This document shows, one piece after another, positions 53,335 through 64,000 of a DNA stretch of 64,000 nt. The position numbers and the translations under genes are program-made. Below the pieces are notes generated by a model, which worked only from the letters and a program-made list of their open reading frames with translations, ran no database searches and had not been told where the DNA came from. The stretch is from Hippophae tibetana (Eukaryota > Streptophyta > Magnoliopsida > Rosales > Elaeagnaceae), in contig CM072807.1 in the NCBI GenBank assembly GCA_037013495.1, positions 27,818,802 through 27,882,801 of the forward strand, read 5' to 3'. Position 1 is the stretch's first letter. Each line of letters begins with the position of its first letter.

Positions 53335-55410
53335 CGGAATCCAACGTTCTTTTTATCAAAATTCTCATAAGTCGATTTCTGAGTTATTGATGGTCTCAAT
53401 TTGAAGTAAAACATCGTGTTAAATACAAATTTAATTAATGAACCAGATAAATACCTCACGATAAATTATATTTATTTTCTTCATTTTTTTCAATTTTAAA
53501 TTCATTGAATCTCTCAAAAAGATATATTGAGACAATTTGCAATTTCCATATGCATCAAAAAAAGGAAAACGAAAAAATAAAATTACAATTCCCGTGAAAC
53601 ATAGTAAAATAGAGATTTTTTCAAAAATGGCACTCATAGTAAATGTTAGAATACAATTCAATCCAAAAACGATCAAAAAACCATATGAACGTATTATTTA
53701 AATGCAGTGGAAACAAAATGGATGGGAAACATACCTCCTGCCATTGATAAAAATTATTTTATTTTTCAAAAATTTCACTTTCAACATCGAGGCGGGTCAA
53801 CCCGACCCGGTTTGACCCTAACGGATATCCGGTCGTATCTAGCTATTCCGGGGACGAAATCCAACGTTCTTTTTATCAAAATTCTCATAATTCGATTTTT
53901 GAGTTATTGATGGTCTCAATTTGAAGTAAAACATCATTTTAAATAAAAATTTAATTAATTAAGTAGATAAATACCTCACGATAAATTATATTTATTTTCT
54001 TCATTTTTTTCAATTTTAAATTCATAGAATCTCTCAAAAAGATATATTGAGACAATTTGAAATTTCCATATGCATCAAAAAAAGGAAAACAAAAAAATAA
54101 AATTACAATTCCCGTCATACAAAGCAAAAGAGAGATTTTTTCCAAAATGGCTCTCATAGTAAATGTTAGAATACAATTCAATCCAAAAACGATCAAAAAA
54201 CCATATGAACGTATATTTTAAATGCAGCGGAAACAAAATGGATAGGAAATATACCTCCTGCCATTGATCAAAATTATTTTATTTTTCAAAAATTTCAATT
54301 TCAACATCGAGGCGGGTCAACCCGACCCGGTTTGACCCTAATAGATACCCGGTCGTATCTAGCTATTTCGAGGACGGAATCCAACGTTTTTTTTCAAAAT
54401 TCTCATAATTCGATTTTTGAGTTATTGATGGTCTCAATTTGAAGTAAAACATCATTTTAAATAAAAATTTAATTAATTAAGTAGATAAATACCTCACGAT
54501 AAATTAGATTTATTTTCTTCATTTTTTTCAATTTTAAATTCATAGAATCTCTCAAAAAGATATATTGAGACAATTTGAAATTTCCATATGCATCAAAAAA
54601 AGGAAAACAAAAAAATAAAATTACAATTCCCGTCATACAAAGCAAAAGAGAGATTTTTTCCAAAATGGCTCTCATAGTAAATGTTAGAATACAATTCAAT
54701 CCAAAAACGATCAAAAAACCATATAAACGTATAATTTAAATGCAGCGGAAACAAAATGGATAGGAAATATACCTCCTGCCATTGATCAAAATTATTTTAT
54801 TTTTCAAAAATTTCAATTTCAACATCGAGGCGGGTCAACCCGACCCGGTTTGACCCTAATAGATACCCGGTCGTATCTAGCTATTTCGAGGACGGAATCC
54901 AACGTTTTTTTTCAAAATTCTCATAATTCGATTTTTGAGTTATTGATGGTCTCAATTTGAAGTAAAACATCATTTTAAATAAAAATTTAATTAACGAAGT
55001 AGATAAATACCCACGATAAATTAGATTTATTTTCTTCATTTTTTTCAAATTTAAATTCATACAATCACTCAAAAAGATATATTGAGACAATTTGAAATTT
55101 CCGTATGCATCAAAAAAAAGGAAAACGAAACAATAAAATTACAATTCCCGTCATACAAAGCAAAAGAGAGATTTTTTCAAAAATCGCTCTCATAGTAAAT
55201 GTTAAAATACAATTCAATCCAAAAACGTTCAAAAAACCATATGAATGTATAATTTAAATGCACCGGAAACAAAATGGATGGGAAACATACCTCCTACCAT
55301 TGATCAAAATTATTTTATTTTTAAAAAATTTCAGTTTCAACATAGAGGCAGGTCAACCTAACCCGGTTTGACCCTAACGGATACCCGGTCGTATCTAGCT
55401 ATTCCGGGGA
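53335..55410 (+). repeat. Irregular C block s-r-r-q (2,076 bp)
   Basis: Units 53335 (s2), 53855 (r), 54375 (r variant with aaattagattt) and 54893 (q). Units 51777-53334 and 53335-54892 match at an offset of 1,558 bp (s-r-r order), apart from the n-type right half of unit 52817. This tetramer interrupts the pentamer series and is what makes the long-range register 9,870 rather than a multiple of 2,598 bp. Confidence 0.86.
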
Positions 55411-58008
55411 CGGAATCCAACGTTCTTTTTATCAAAATTCTCATAAGTCGATTTCTGAGTTATTGATGGTCTCAATTTGAAGTAAAACATCGTGTTAAAT
55501 ACAAATTTAATTAATGAACCAGATAAATACCTCACGATAAATTATATTTATTTTCTTCATTTTTTTCAATTTTAAATTCATTGAATCTCTCAAAAAGATA
55601 TATTGAGACAATTTGCAATTTCCATATGCATCAAAAAAAGGAAAACGAAAAAATAAAATTACAATTCCCGTGAAACATAGCAAAATAGAGATTTTTTCAA
55701 AAATGGCACTCATAGTAAATGTTAGAATACAATTCAATCCAAAAACGATCAAAAAACCATATGAACGTATAATTTAAATGCAGTGGAAACAAAATGGATG
55801 GGAAACATACCTCCTGCCATTGATAAAAATTATTTTATTTTTCAAATATTTCACTTTCAACATCAAGGCGGGTCAACTCGACCCGGTTTGACCCTAACGA
55901 ATATCCGGTCGTATCTAGCTATTCCGGGGACGGAATCCAACGTTCTTTTTATCAAAATTCTCATAATTCGATTTTTGAGTTATTGATGGTCTCAATTTGA
56001 AGTAAAACATCATTTTAAATAAAAATTTAATTAATTAAGTAGATAAATACCTCACGATAAATTAGATTTATTTTGTTCATTTTTTTCAAATTTAAATTCA
56101 TACAATCACTCAAAAAGATATATTGAGACAATTTGAAATTTCCGTATGCATCAAAAAAAGGAAAACGAAAAAATAAAATTACAATTCCCTTCATACAAAG
56201 CAAAAGAGAGATTTTTTCAAAAATGGCTCTGAGAGTAAATGTTAAAATACAATTCAATCCAAAAACGTTCAAAAAACCATATGAACGTATAATTTAAATG
56301 CATCGGAAACAAAATGGATGGGAAACATACCTCCTGCCATTGATCAAAATTATTTTATTTTTAAAAAATTTCAGTTTCAACATAGGGGCGGGTCAACCTA
56401 ACCCGGTTTGACCCTAACGGATACCCGGTCGTATCTAGCTATTCCGGGGACGGAATCCAACGTTCTTTTTATCAAAATTCTCATAAGTCGATTTCTGAGT
56501 TATTGATGGTCTCAATTTGAAGTAAAACATCGTGTTAAATACAAATTTAATTAATGAACCAGATAAATACCTCACGATAAATTATATTTATTTTCTTCAT
56601 TTTTTTCAATTTTAAATTCATTGAATCTCTCAAAAAGATATATTGAGACAATTTGCAATTTCCATATGCATCAAAAAAAGGAAAACGAAAAAATAAAATT
56701 ACAATTCCCGTGAAACATAGTAAAATAGAGATTTTTTCAAAAATGGCACTCATAGTAAATGTTAGAATACAATTCAATCCAAAAACGATCAAAAAACCAT
56801 ATGAACGTATTATTTAAATGCAGTGGAAACAAAATGGATGGGAAACATACCTCCTGCCATTGATAAAAATTATTTTATTTTTCAAAAATTTCACTTTCAA
56901 CATCGAGGCGGGTCAACCCGACCCGGTTTGACCCTAACGGATATCCGGTCGTATCTAGCTATTCCGGGGACGGAATCCAACGTTCTTTTTATCAAAATTC
57001 TCATAATTCGATTTTTGAGTTATTGATGGTCTCAATTTGAAGTAAAACATCATTTTAAATAAAAATTTAATTAATTAAGTAGATAAATACCTCACGATAA
57101 ATTATATTTATTTTCTTCATTTTTTTCAATTTTAAATTCATAGAATCTCTCAAAAAGATATATTGAGACAATTTGAAATTTCCATATGCATCAAAAAAAG
57201 GAAAACAAAAAAATAAAATTACAATTCCCGTCATACAAAGCAAAAGAGAGATTTTTTCCAAAATGGCTCTCATAGTAAATGTTAGAATACAATTCAATCC
57301 AAAAACGATCAAAAAACCATATAAACGTATAATTTAAATGCAGCGGAAACAAAATGGATAGGAAATATACCTCCTGCCATTGATCAAAATTATTTTATTT
57401 TTCAAAAATTTCAATTTCAACATCGAGGCGGGTCAACCCGACCCGGTTTGACCCTAATAGATACCCGGTCGTATCTAGCTATTTCGAGGACGGAATCCAA
57501 CGTTTTTTTTCAAAATTCTCATAATTCGATTTTTGAGTTATTGATGGTCTCAATTTGAAGTAAAACATCATTTTAAATAAAAATTTAATTAACGAAGTAG
57601 ATAAATACCCACGATAAATTAGATTTATTTTCTTCATTTTTTTCAAATTTAAATTCATACAATCACTCAAAAAGATATATTGAGACAATTTGAAATTTCC
57701 GTATGCATCAAAAAAAAGGAAAACGAAACAATAAAATTACAATTCCCGTCATACAAAGCAAAAGAGAGATTTTTTCAAAAATCGCTCTCATAGTAAATGT
57801 TAAAATACAATTCAATCCAAAAACGTTCAAAAAACCATATGAATGTATAATTTAAATGCACCGGAAACAAAATGGATGGGAAACATACCTCCTACCATTG
57901 ATCAAAATTATTTTATTTTTAAAAAATTTCAGTTTCAACATAGAGGCGGGTCAACCTAACCCGGTTTGACCCTAACGGATACCCGGTCGTATCTAGCTAT
58001 TCCGGGGA
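55411..58008 (+). repeat. Pentamer HOR copy P3 (s1-n-s2-r-q)
   Basis: Units 55411, 55931, 56451, 56971, 57491; 2,598 bp. The preceding q unit at 54893 ends in gaggcaggtc and the s1 unit here has gtcaactcgacccgg. Both match the 47.6-48.7 kb region (offset 7,272 bp) better than the adjacent P4 copy. Private marks: ttttgttcat near 56072 and taggggcgg near 56384. Confidence 0.93.
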
Positions 58009-60606
58009 CGGAATCCAACGTTCTTTTTATCAAAATTCTCATAAGTCGATTTCTGAGTTATTGATGGTCTCAATTTGAAGTAAAACATCGTGTTAAATAC
58101 AAATTTAATTAATGAACCAGATAAATACCTCACGATAAATTATATTTATTTTCTTCATTTTTTTCAATTTTAAATTCATTGAATCTCTCAAAAAGATATA
58201 TTGAGACAATTTGCAATTTCCATATGCATCAAAAAAAGGAAAACGAAAAAATAAAATTACAATTCCCGTGAAACATAGCAAAATAGAGATTTTTTCAAAA
58301 ATGGCACTCATAGTAAATGTTAGAATACAATTCAATCCAAAAACGATCAAAAAACCATATGAACGTATAATTTAAATGCAGTGGAAACAAAATGGATGGG
58401 AAACATACCTCCTGCCATTGATAAAAATTATTTTATTTTTCAAATATTTCACTTTCAACATCAAGGCGGGTCAACTCGACCTGGTTTGACCCTAACGAAT
58501 ATCCGGTCGTATCTAGCTATTCCGGGGACGGAATCCAACGTTCTTTTTATCAAAATTCTCATAATTCGATTTTTGAGTTATTGATGGTCTCAATTTGAAG
58601 TAAAACATCATTTTAAATAAAAATTTAATTAATTAAGTAGATAAATACCTCACGATAAATTAGATTTATTTTCTTCATTTTTTTCAAATTTAAATTCATA
58701 CAATCACTCAAAAAGATATATTGAGACAATTTGAAATTTCCGTATGCATCAAAAAAAGGAAAACGAAAAAATAAAATTACAATTCCCTTCATACAAAGCA
58801 AAAGAGAGATTTTTTCAAAAATGGCTCTGAGAGTAAATGTTAAAATACAATTCAATCCAAAAACGTTCAAAAAACCATATGAACGTATAATTTAAATGCA
58901 TCGGAAACAAAATGGATGGGAAACATACCTCCTGCCATTGATCAAAATTATTTTATTTTTAAAAAATTTCAGTTTCAACATAGAGGCGGGTCAACCTAAC
59001 CCGGTTTGACCCTAACGGATACCCGGTCGTATCTAGCTATTCCGGGGACGGAATCCAACGTTCTTTTTATCAAAATTCTCATAAGTCGATTTCTGAGTTA
59101 TTGATGGTCTCAATTTGAAGTAAAACATCGTGTTAAATACAAATTTAATTAATGAACCAGATAAATACCTCACGATAAATTATATTTATTTTCTTCATTT
59201 TTTTCAATTTTAAATTCATTGAATCTCTCAAAAAGATATATTGAGACAATTTGCAATTTCCATATGCATCAAAAAAAGGAAAACGAAAAAATAAAATTAC
59301 AATTCCCGTGAAACATAGTAAAATAGAGATTTTTTCAAAAATGGCACTCATAGTAAATGTTAGAATACAATTCAATCCAAAAACGATCAAAAAACCATAT
59401 GAACGTATTATTTAAATGCAGTGGAAACAAAATGGATGGGAAACATACCTCCTGCCATTGATAAAAATTATTTTATTTTTCAAAAATTTCACTTTCAACA
59501 TCGAGGCGGGTCAACCCGACCCGGTTTGACCCTAACGGATATCCGGTCGTATCTAGCTATTCCGGGGACGGAATCCAACGTTCTTTTTATCAAAATTCTC
59601 ATAATTCGATTTTTGAGTTATTGATGGTCTCAATTTGAAGTAAAACATCATTTTAAATAAAAATTTAATTAATTAAGTAGATAAATACCTCACGATAAAT
59701 TATATTTATTTTCTTCATTTTTTTCAATTTTAAATTCATAGAATCTCTCAAAAAGATATATTGAGACAATTTGAAATTTCCATATGCATCAAAAAAAGGA
59801 AAACAAAAAAATAAAATTACAATTCCCGTCATACAAAGCAAAAGAGAGATTTTTTCCAAAATGGCTCTCATAGTAAATGTTAGAATACAATTCAATCCAA
59901 AAACGATCAAAAAACCATATAAACGTATAATTTAAATGCAGCGGAAACAAAATGGATAGGAAATATACCTCCTGCCATTGATCAAAATTATTTTATTTTT
60001 CAAAAATTTCAATTTCAACATCGAGGCGGGTCAACCCGACCCGGTTTGACCCTAATAGATACCCGGTCGTATCTAGCTATTTCGAGGACGGAATCCAACG
60101 TTTTTTTTCAAAATTCTCATAATTCGATTTTTGAGTTATTGATGGTCTCAATTTGAAGTAAAACATCATTTTAAATAAAAATTTAATTAACGAAGTAGAT
60201 AAATACCCACGATAAATTAGATTTATTTTCTTCATTTTTTTCAAATTTAAATTCATACAATCACTCAAAAAGATATATTGAGACAATTTGAAATTTCCGT
60301 ATGCATCAAAAAAAAGGAAAACGAAACAATAAAATTACAATTCCCGTCATACAAAGCAAAAGAGAGATTTTTTCAAAAATCGCTCTCATAGTAAATGTTA
60401 AAATACAATTCAATCCAAAAACGTTCAAAAAACCATATGAATGTATAATTTAAATGCACCGGAAACAAAATGGATGGGAAACATACCTCCTACCATTGAT
60501 CAAAATTATTTTATTTTTAAAAAATTTCAGTTTCAACATAGAGGCGGGTCCACCTAACCCGGTTTGACCCTAACGGATACCCGGTCGTATCTAGCTATTC
60601 CGGGGA
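58009..60606 (+). repeat. Pentamer HOR copy P4 (s1-n-s2-r-q)
   Basis: Units 58009, 58529, 59049, 59569, 60089; 2,598 bp. The s1 unit has gtcaactcgacctgg, as in P2 and P5. Private mark: gggtccacctaac near 60546. Confidence 0.93.
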
Positions 60607-63204
60607 CGGAATCCAACGTTCTTTTTATCAAAATTCTCATAAGTCGATTTCTGAGTTATTGATGGTCTCAATTTGAAGTAAAACATCGTGTTAAATACAA
60701 ATTTAATTAATGAACCAGATAAATACCTCACGATAAATTATATTTATTTTCTTCATTTTTTTCAATTTTAAATTCATTGAATCTCTCAAAAAGATATATT
60801 GAGACAATTTGCAATTTCCATATGCATCAAAAAAAGGAAAACGAAAAAATAAAATTACAATTCCCGTGAAACATAGCAAAATAGAGATTTTTTCAAAAAT
60901 GGCACTCATAGTAAATGTTAGAATACAATTCAATCCAAAAACGATCAAAAAACCATATGAACGTATAATTTAAATGCAGTGGAAACAAAATGGATGGGAA
61001 ACATACCTCCTGCCATTGATAAAAATTATTTTATTTTTCAAATATTTCACTTTCAACATCAAGGCGGGTCAACTCGACCTGGTTTGACCCTAACGAATAT
61101 CCGGTCGTATCTAGCTATTCCGGGGACGGAATCCAACGTTCTTTTTATCAAAATTCTCATAATTCGATTTTTGAGTTATTGATGGTCTCAATTTGAAGTA
61201 AAACATCATTTTAAATAAAAATTTAATTAATTAAGTAGATAAATACCTCACGATAAATTAGATTTATTTTCTTCATTTTTTTCAAATTTAAATTCATACA
61301 ATCACTCAAAAAGATATATTGAGACAATTTGAAATTTCCGTATGCATCAAAAAAAGGAAAACGAAAAAATAAAATTACAATTCCCTTCATACAAAGCAAA
61401 AGAGAGATTTTTTCAAAAATGGCTCTGGGAGTAAATGTTAAAATACAATTCAATCCAAAAACGTTCAAAAAACCATATGAACGTATAATTTAAATGCATC
61501 GGAAACAAAATGGATGGGAAACATACCTCCTGCCATTGATCAAAATTATTTTATTTTTAAAAAATTTCAGTTTCAACATAGAGGCGGGTCAACCTAACCC
61601 GGTTTGACCCTAACGGATACCCGGTCGTATCTAGCTATTCCGGGGACGGAATCCAACGTTCTTTTTATCAAAATTCTCATAAGTCGATTTCTGAGTTATT
61701 GATGGTCTCAATTTGAAGTAAAACATCGTGTTAAATACAAATTTAATTAATGAACCAGATAAATACCTCACGATAAATTATATTTATTTTCTTCATTTTT
61801 TTCAATTTTAAATTCATTGAATCTCTCAAAAAGATATATTGAGACAATTTGCAATTTCCATATGCATCAAAAAAAGGAAAACGAAAAAATAAAATTACAA
61901 TTCCCGTGAAACATAGTAAAATAGAGATTTTTTCAAAAATGGCACTCATAGTAAATGTTAGAATACAATTCAATCCAAAAACGATCAAAAAACCATATGA
62001 ACGTATTATTTAAATGCAGTGGAAACAAAATGGATGGTAAACATACCTCCTGCCATTGATAAAAATTATTTTATTTTTCAAAAATTTCACTTTCAACATC
62101 GAGGCGGGTCAACCCGACCCGGTTTGACCCTAACGGATATCCGGTCGTATCTAGCTATTCCGGGGACGAAATCCAACGTTCTTTTTATCAAAATTCTCAT
62201 AATTCGATTTTTGAGTTATTGATGGTCTCAATTTGAAGTAAAACATCATTTTAAATAAAAATTTAATTAATTAAGTAGATAAATACCTCACGATAAATTA
62301 TATTTATTTTCTTCATTTTTTTCAATTTTAAATTCATAGAATCTCTCAAAAAGATATATTGAGACAATTTGAAATTTCCATATGCATCAAAAAAAGGAAA
62401 ACAAAAAAATAAAATTACAATTCCCGTCATACAAAGCAAAAGAGAGATTTTTTCCAAAATGGCTCTCATAGTAAATGTTAGAATACAATTCAATCCAAAA
62501 ACGATCAAAAAACCATATGAACGTATATTTTAAATGCAGCGGAAACAAAATGGATAGGAAATATACCTCCTGCCATTGATCAAAATTATTTTATTTTTCA
62601 AAAATTTCAATTTCAACATCGAGGCGGGTCAACCCGACCCGGTTTGACCCTAATAGATACCCGGTCGTATCTAGCTATTTCGAGGACGGAATCCAACGTT
62701 TTTTTTCAAAATTCTCATAATTCGATTTTTGAGTTATTGATGGTCTCAATTTGAATTAAAACATCATTTTAAATAAAAATTTAATTAATTAAGTAGATAA
62801 ATACCTCACGATAAATTAGATTTATTTTCTTCATTTTTTTCAATTTTAAATTCATAGAATCTCTCAAAAAGATATATTGAGACAATTTGAAATTTCCATA
62901 TGCATCAAAAAAAGGAAAACAAAAAAATAAAATTACAATTCCCGTCATACAAAACAAAAGAGAGATTTTTTCCAAAATGGCTCTGAGAGTAAATGTTAAA
63001 ATACAATTCAATCCAAAAACGTTCAAAAAACCATATGAACGTATAATTTAAATGCATCGGAAACAAAATGGATGGGAAACATACCTCCTGCCATTGATCA
63101 AAATTATTTTATTTTTAAAAAATTTCAGTTTCAACATAGAGGCGGGTCAACCTAACCCGGTTTGACCCTAACGGATACCCGGTCGTATCTAGCTATTCCG
63201 GGGA
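60607..63204 (+). repeat. Pentamer HOR copy P5 (s1-n-s2-r-r/n chimera)
   Basis: Units 60607, 61127, 61647, 62167, 62687; 2,598 bp. It matches P2 at an offset of 9,870 bp, including the r/n chimera in fifth position and the cgtatattttaaatg variant in the r unit. Private marks: ctgggagtaaatg near 61425 and ggatggtaaac near 62034. Confidence 0.92.
62687..63204 (+). repeat. r/n chimeric satellite monomer, second copy
   Basis: Same chimera as at 52817-53334, with the switch bracketed to about 62974-62984 (53104-53114 plus 9,870). Shared marks with the first copy: tttgaattaaaac, catacaaaacaaaag, ttccaaaatggctctgag. Confidence 0.88.
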
Positions 63205-63722
63205 CGGAATCCAACGTTCTTTTTATCAAAATTCTCATAAGTCGATTTCTGAGTTATTGATGGTCTCAATTTGAAGTAAAACATCATTTTAAATAAAAAA
63301 TTAATTAACAAAGTAGTAAATACCCACGATAAATTAGATTTATTTTCTTCATTTTTTTCAAATTTAAATTCATACAATCACTCAAAAAGATATATTGAGA
63401 CAATTTGAAATTTCCGTATGCATCAAAAAAAGGAAAACGAAAAAATAAAATTACAATTCCCTTCATACAAAGCAAAAGAGAGATTTTTTCAAAAATGGCT
63501 CTCATAGTAAATGTTAAAATACAATTCAATCCAAAAACGTTCAAAAAACCATATGAACGTATAATTTAAATGCACCGAAAACAAAATGGATGGGAAACAT
63601 ACCTCCTGCCATTGATCAAAATTATTTTATTTTTAAAAAATTTCAGTTTCAACATAGAGGCGGGTCAACCCAACCCGGTTTGACCCTAACGGATACCCGG
63701 TCGTATCTAGCTATTCCGGGGA
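63205..63722 (+). repeat. Right-edge C monomer
   Basis: Last C unit. It carries the rare aaaaattaattaacaaag and gtagtaaatac forms that I otherwise see only at 45022, in the left-edge zone. Its end (gtcaacccaacccgg, ccaatgttc) leads into subfamily A. Confidence 0.82.
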
Positions 63723-64000
63723 CGGAATCCAATGTTCTTTTTATCAAAATTCTCATAATTCGATTTCTGAGTTATTGACGGTCTCAATTTGAAGTAAAAC
63801 ATTATTTTGAAAAAAAATTTAATTAACGAAGTAGATAAATACCCACGATAAATAAGATTTATTTTCTTCATTTTTTTCAAGTTTAAATTCACAGAATCCC
63901 TCAAAAAGATATATTGAGACAATTTGAAATTTCCATATGCATCAAAAAAAGGAAAACAAAAAAATAAAATTACAATTCCCGTGAAACATAGCAAAAGAAA
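63723..64000 (+). repeat. Partial A-type monomer at the window edge
   Basis: After the landmark the unit reads ttgacggtctc, cattattttgaaaaaaaa, taacgaag, gataaataag, ccatatgcatc and cgtgaaacatagc. These are subfamily A diagnostics last seen before 41.4 kb. The C block is therefore flanked by A-type DNA on both sides. Confidence 0.87.

Larger units (their letters stand above)
44503..63722 (+). repeat. Satellite domain 4: subfamily C with a 2,598-bp pentamer HOR
   Basis: Unit starts: 44503, 45022, 45541, 46061, 46581, 47101, 47621, 48139, 48659, 49179, 49699, 50219, 50737, 51257, 51777, 52297, 52817, 53335, 53855, 54375, 54893, 55411, 55931, 56451, 56971, 57491, 58009, 58529, 59049, 59569, 60089, 60607, 61127, 61647, 62167, 62687, 63205. 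C is recognised by gtatctagctattcc, ttttaaataaaaattt or gtgttaaatacaaattt, acctcacgataaatt and gttagaatac/gttaaaatac. Five monomer types (s1, n, s2, r, q) are arranged as a pentamer. No gene or insertion is visible. Confidence 0.93.
1..64000 (+). repeat. Satellite DNA array, ~519-bp monomer, 123 full copies plus one partial
   Basis: The landmark cggaatcc (variants cgaaatcc, cggagtcc, cagaatcc) recurs every 510-522 bp from base 1 to base 63723, always in the same orientation, with related sequence filling every interval. Anatomy of a unit, numbered from that landmark: tail of the G+C box at 1-12; tcataattcg near 32-41; gtctcaat near 59-66; an A/T tract with tttaatt near 88-105; a T-rich tract near 133-165; attgagac near 191-198; an A-rich purine tract near 221-245; an imperfect hairpin near 275-301; caattcaatcc near 325-335; catatgaacgtataattta near 349-368; cctcctgccattgatcaaa near 400-418; and the G+C-rich box near 448-519. 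No non-satellite DNA interrupts the array. It is a eukaryotic satellite by architecture; I do not recognise the family. Confidence 0.97.

Noticed and set aside
1-64000. CENP-B box
   Set aside because: I looked for TTCG-N4-A-N2-CGGG on both strands in the consensus units. The cggg words lie in the box without TTCG at the right distance.
1-64000. Polyadenylation signals, TATA-like words and yeast-type ARS matches
   Set aside because: AATAAA, tataatt and similar words are expected by chance in DNA this rich in A+T. No exact 11-bp ARS consensus was seen in the units checked.
1-64000. CRISPR array
   Set aside because: The repeat is ~519 bp long with no unique spacers. All sequence between landmarks is itself repeated.
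1-64000. Origin of the monomer from an LTR or untranslated part of a retrotransposon
   Set aside because: The G+C box followed by A+T-rich words is loosely reminiscent of plant retroelement ends. There is no primer-binding site, polypurine tract with terminal TG/CA, coding remnant or target-site duplication to support it.

Overview
The whole 64 kb window is one uninterrupted tandem satellite DNA array. I find no gene, RNA gene, transposon insertion or unique sequence in it. Taking the recurring landmark cggaatcc as the start of each unit, there are 123 complete monomers and one partial monomer at the right edge. Unit lengths run from 510 to 522 bp and are mostly 517-520 bp. All monomers lie head to tail in the same orientation. 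The DNA is strongly A+T rich, except for one G+C-rich, CpG-dense box of about 80 bp in each monomer. This architecture points to a eukaryotic nuclear genome, most likely pericentromeric, centromeric or other constitutive heterochromatin. The lineage cannot be fixed from the sequence. The gggtcaa/ccgaccc-type words in the box are a weak hint towards plants and no more than that.

Layout. (1) 1-25287: subfamily A monomers, with three subfamily B units near the left end. Heptamer and trimer higher-order repeats (HORs) occur here, including a nearly perfect 3,612-bp tandem duplication (9833-13444 / 13445-17056). A 9-bp-deleted monomer type is confined to this stretch. (2) 25288-41376: A monomers interspersed or strictly alternating with B monomers. 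This region holds a 1,037-bp dimer duplication around 29.5-31.6 kb and a nearly perfect 3,120-bp hexamer duplication (31506-34625 / 34626-37745). (3) 41377-44502: a transition zone (type D, cggagtcc) with a 1,563-bp trimer duplication and chimeric monomers. (4) 44503-63722: subfamily C, dominated by a 2,598-bp pentamer HOR with monomer order s1-n-s2-r-q. It shows overlapping long-range registers of 2,598, 7,272 and 9,870 bp and clear intra-monomer crossover products. (5) 63723-64000: return to subfamily A.

The interest lies in the architecture. Different HOR lengths (2, 3, 5, 6 and 7 monomers) coexist in one array. Chimeric monomers record unequal crossover points. A GGGTCA/TGACCC dyad is kept in most monomers by two alternative sequence solutions. 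An imperfect hairpin occurs in nearly every unit. The many short open frames on both strands are by-products of the repeat and are not called as genes. All comparisons were made by eye; identities and counts should be taken as approximate unless a position is given.
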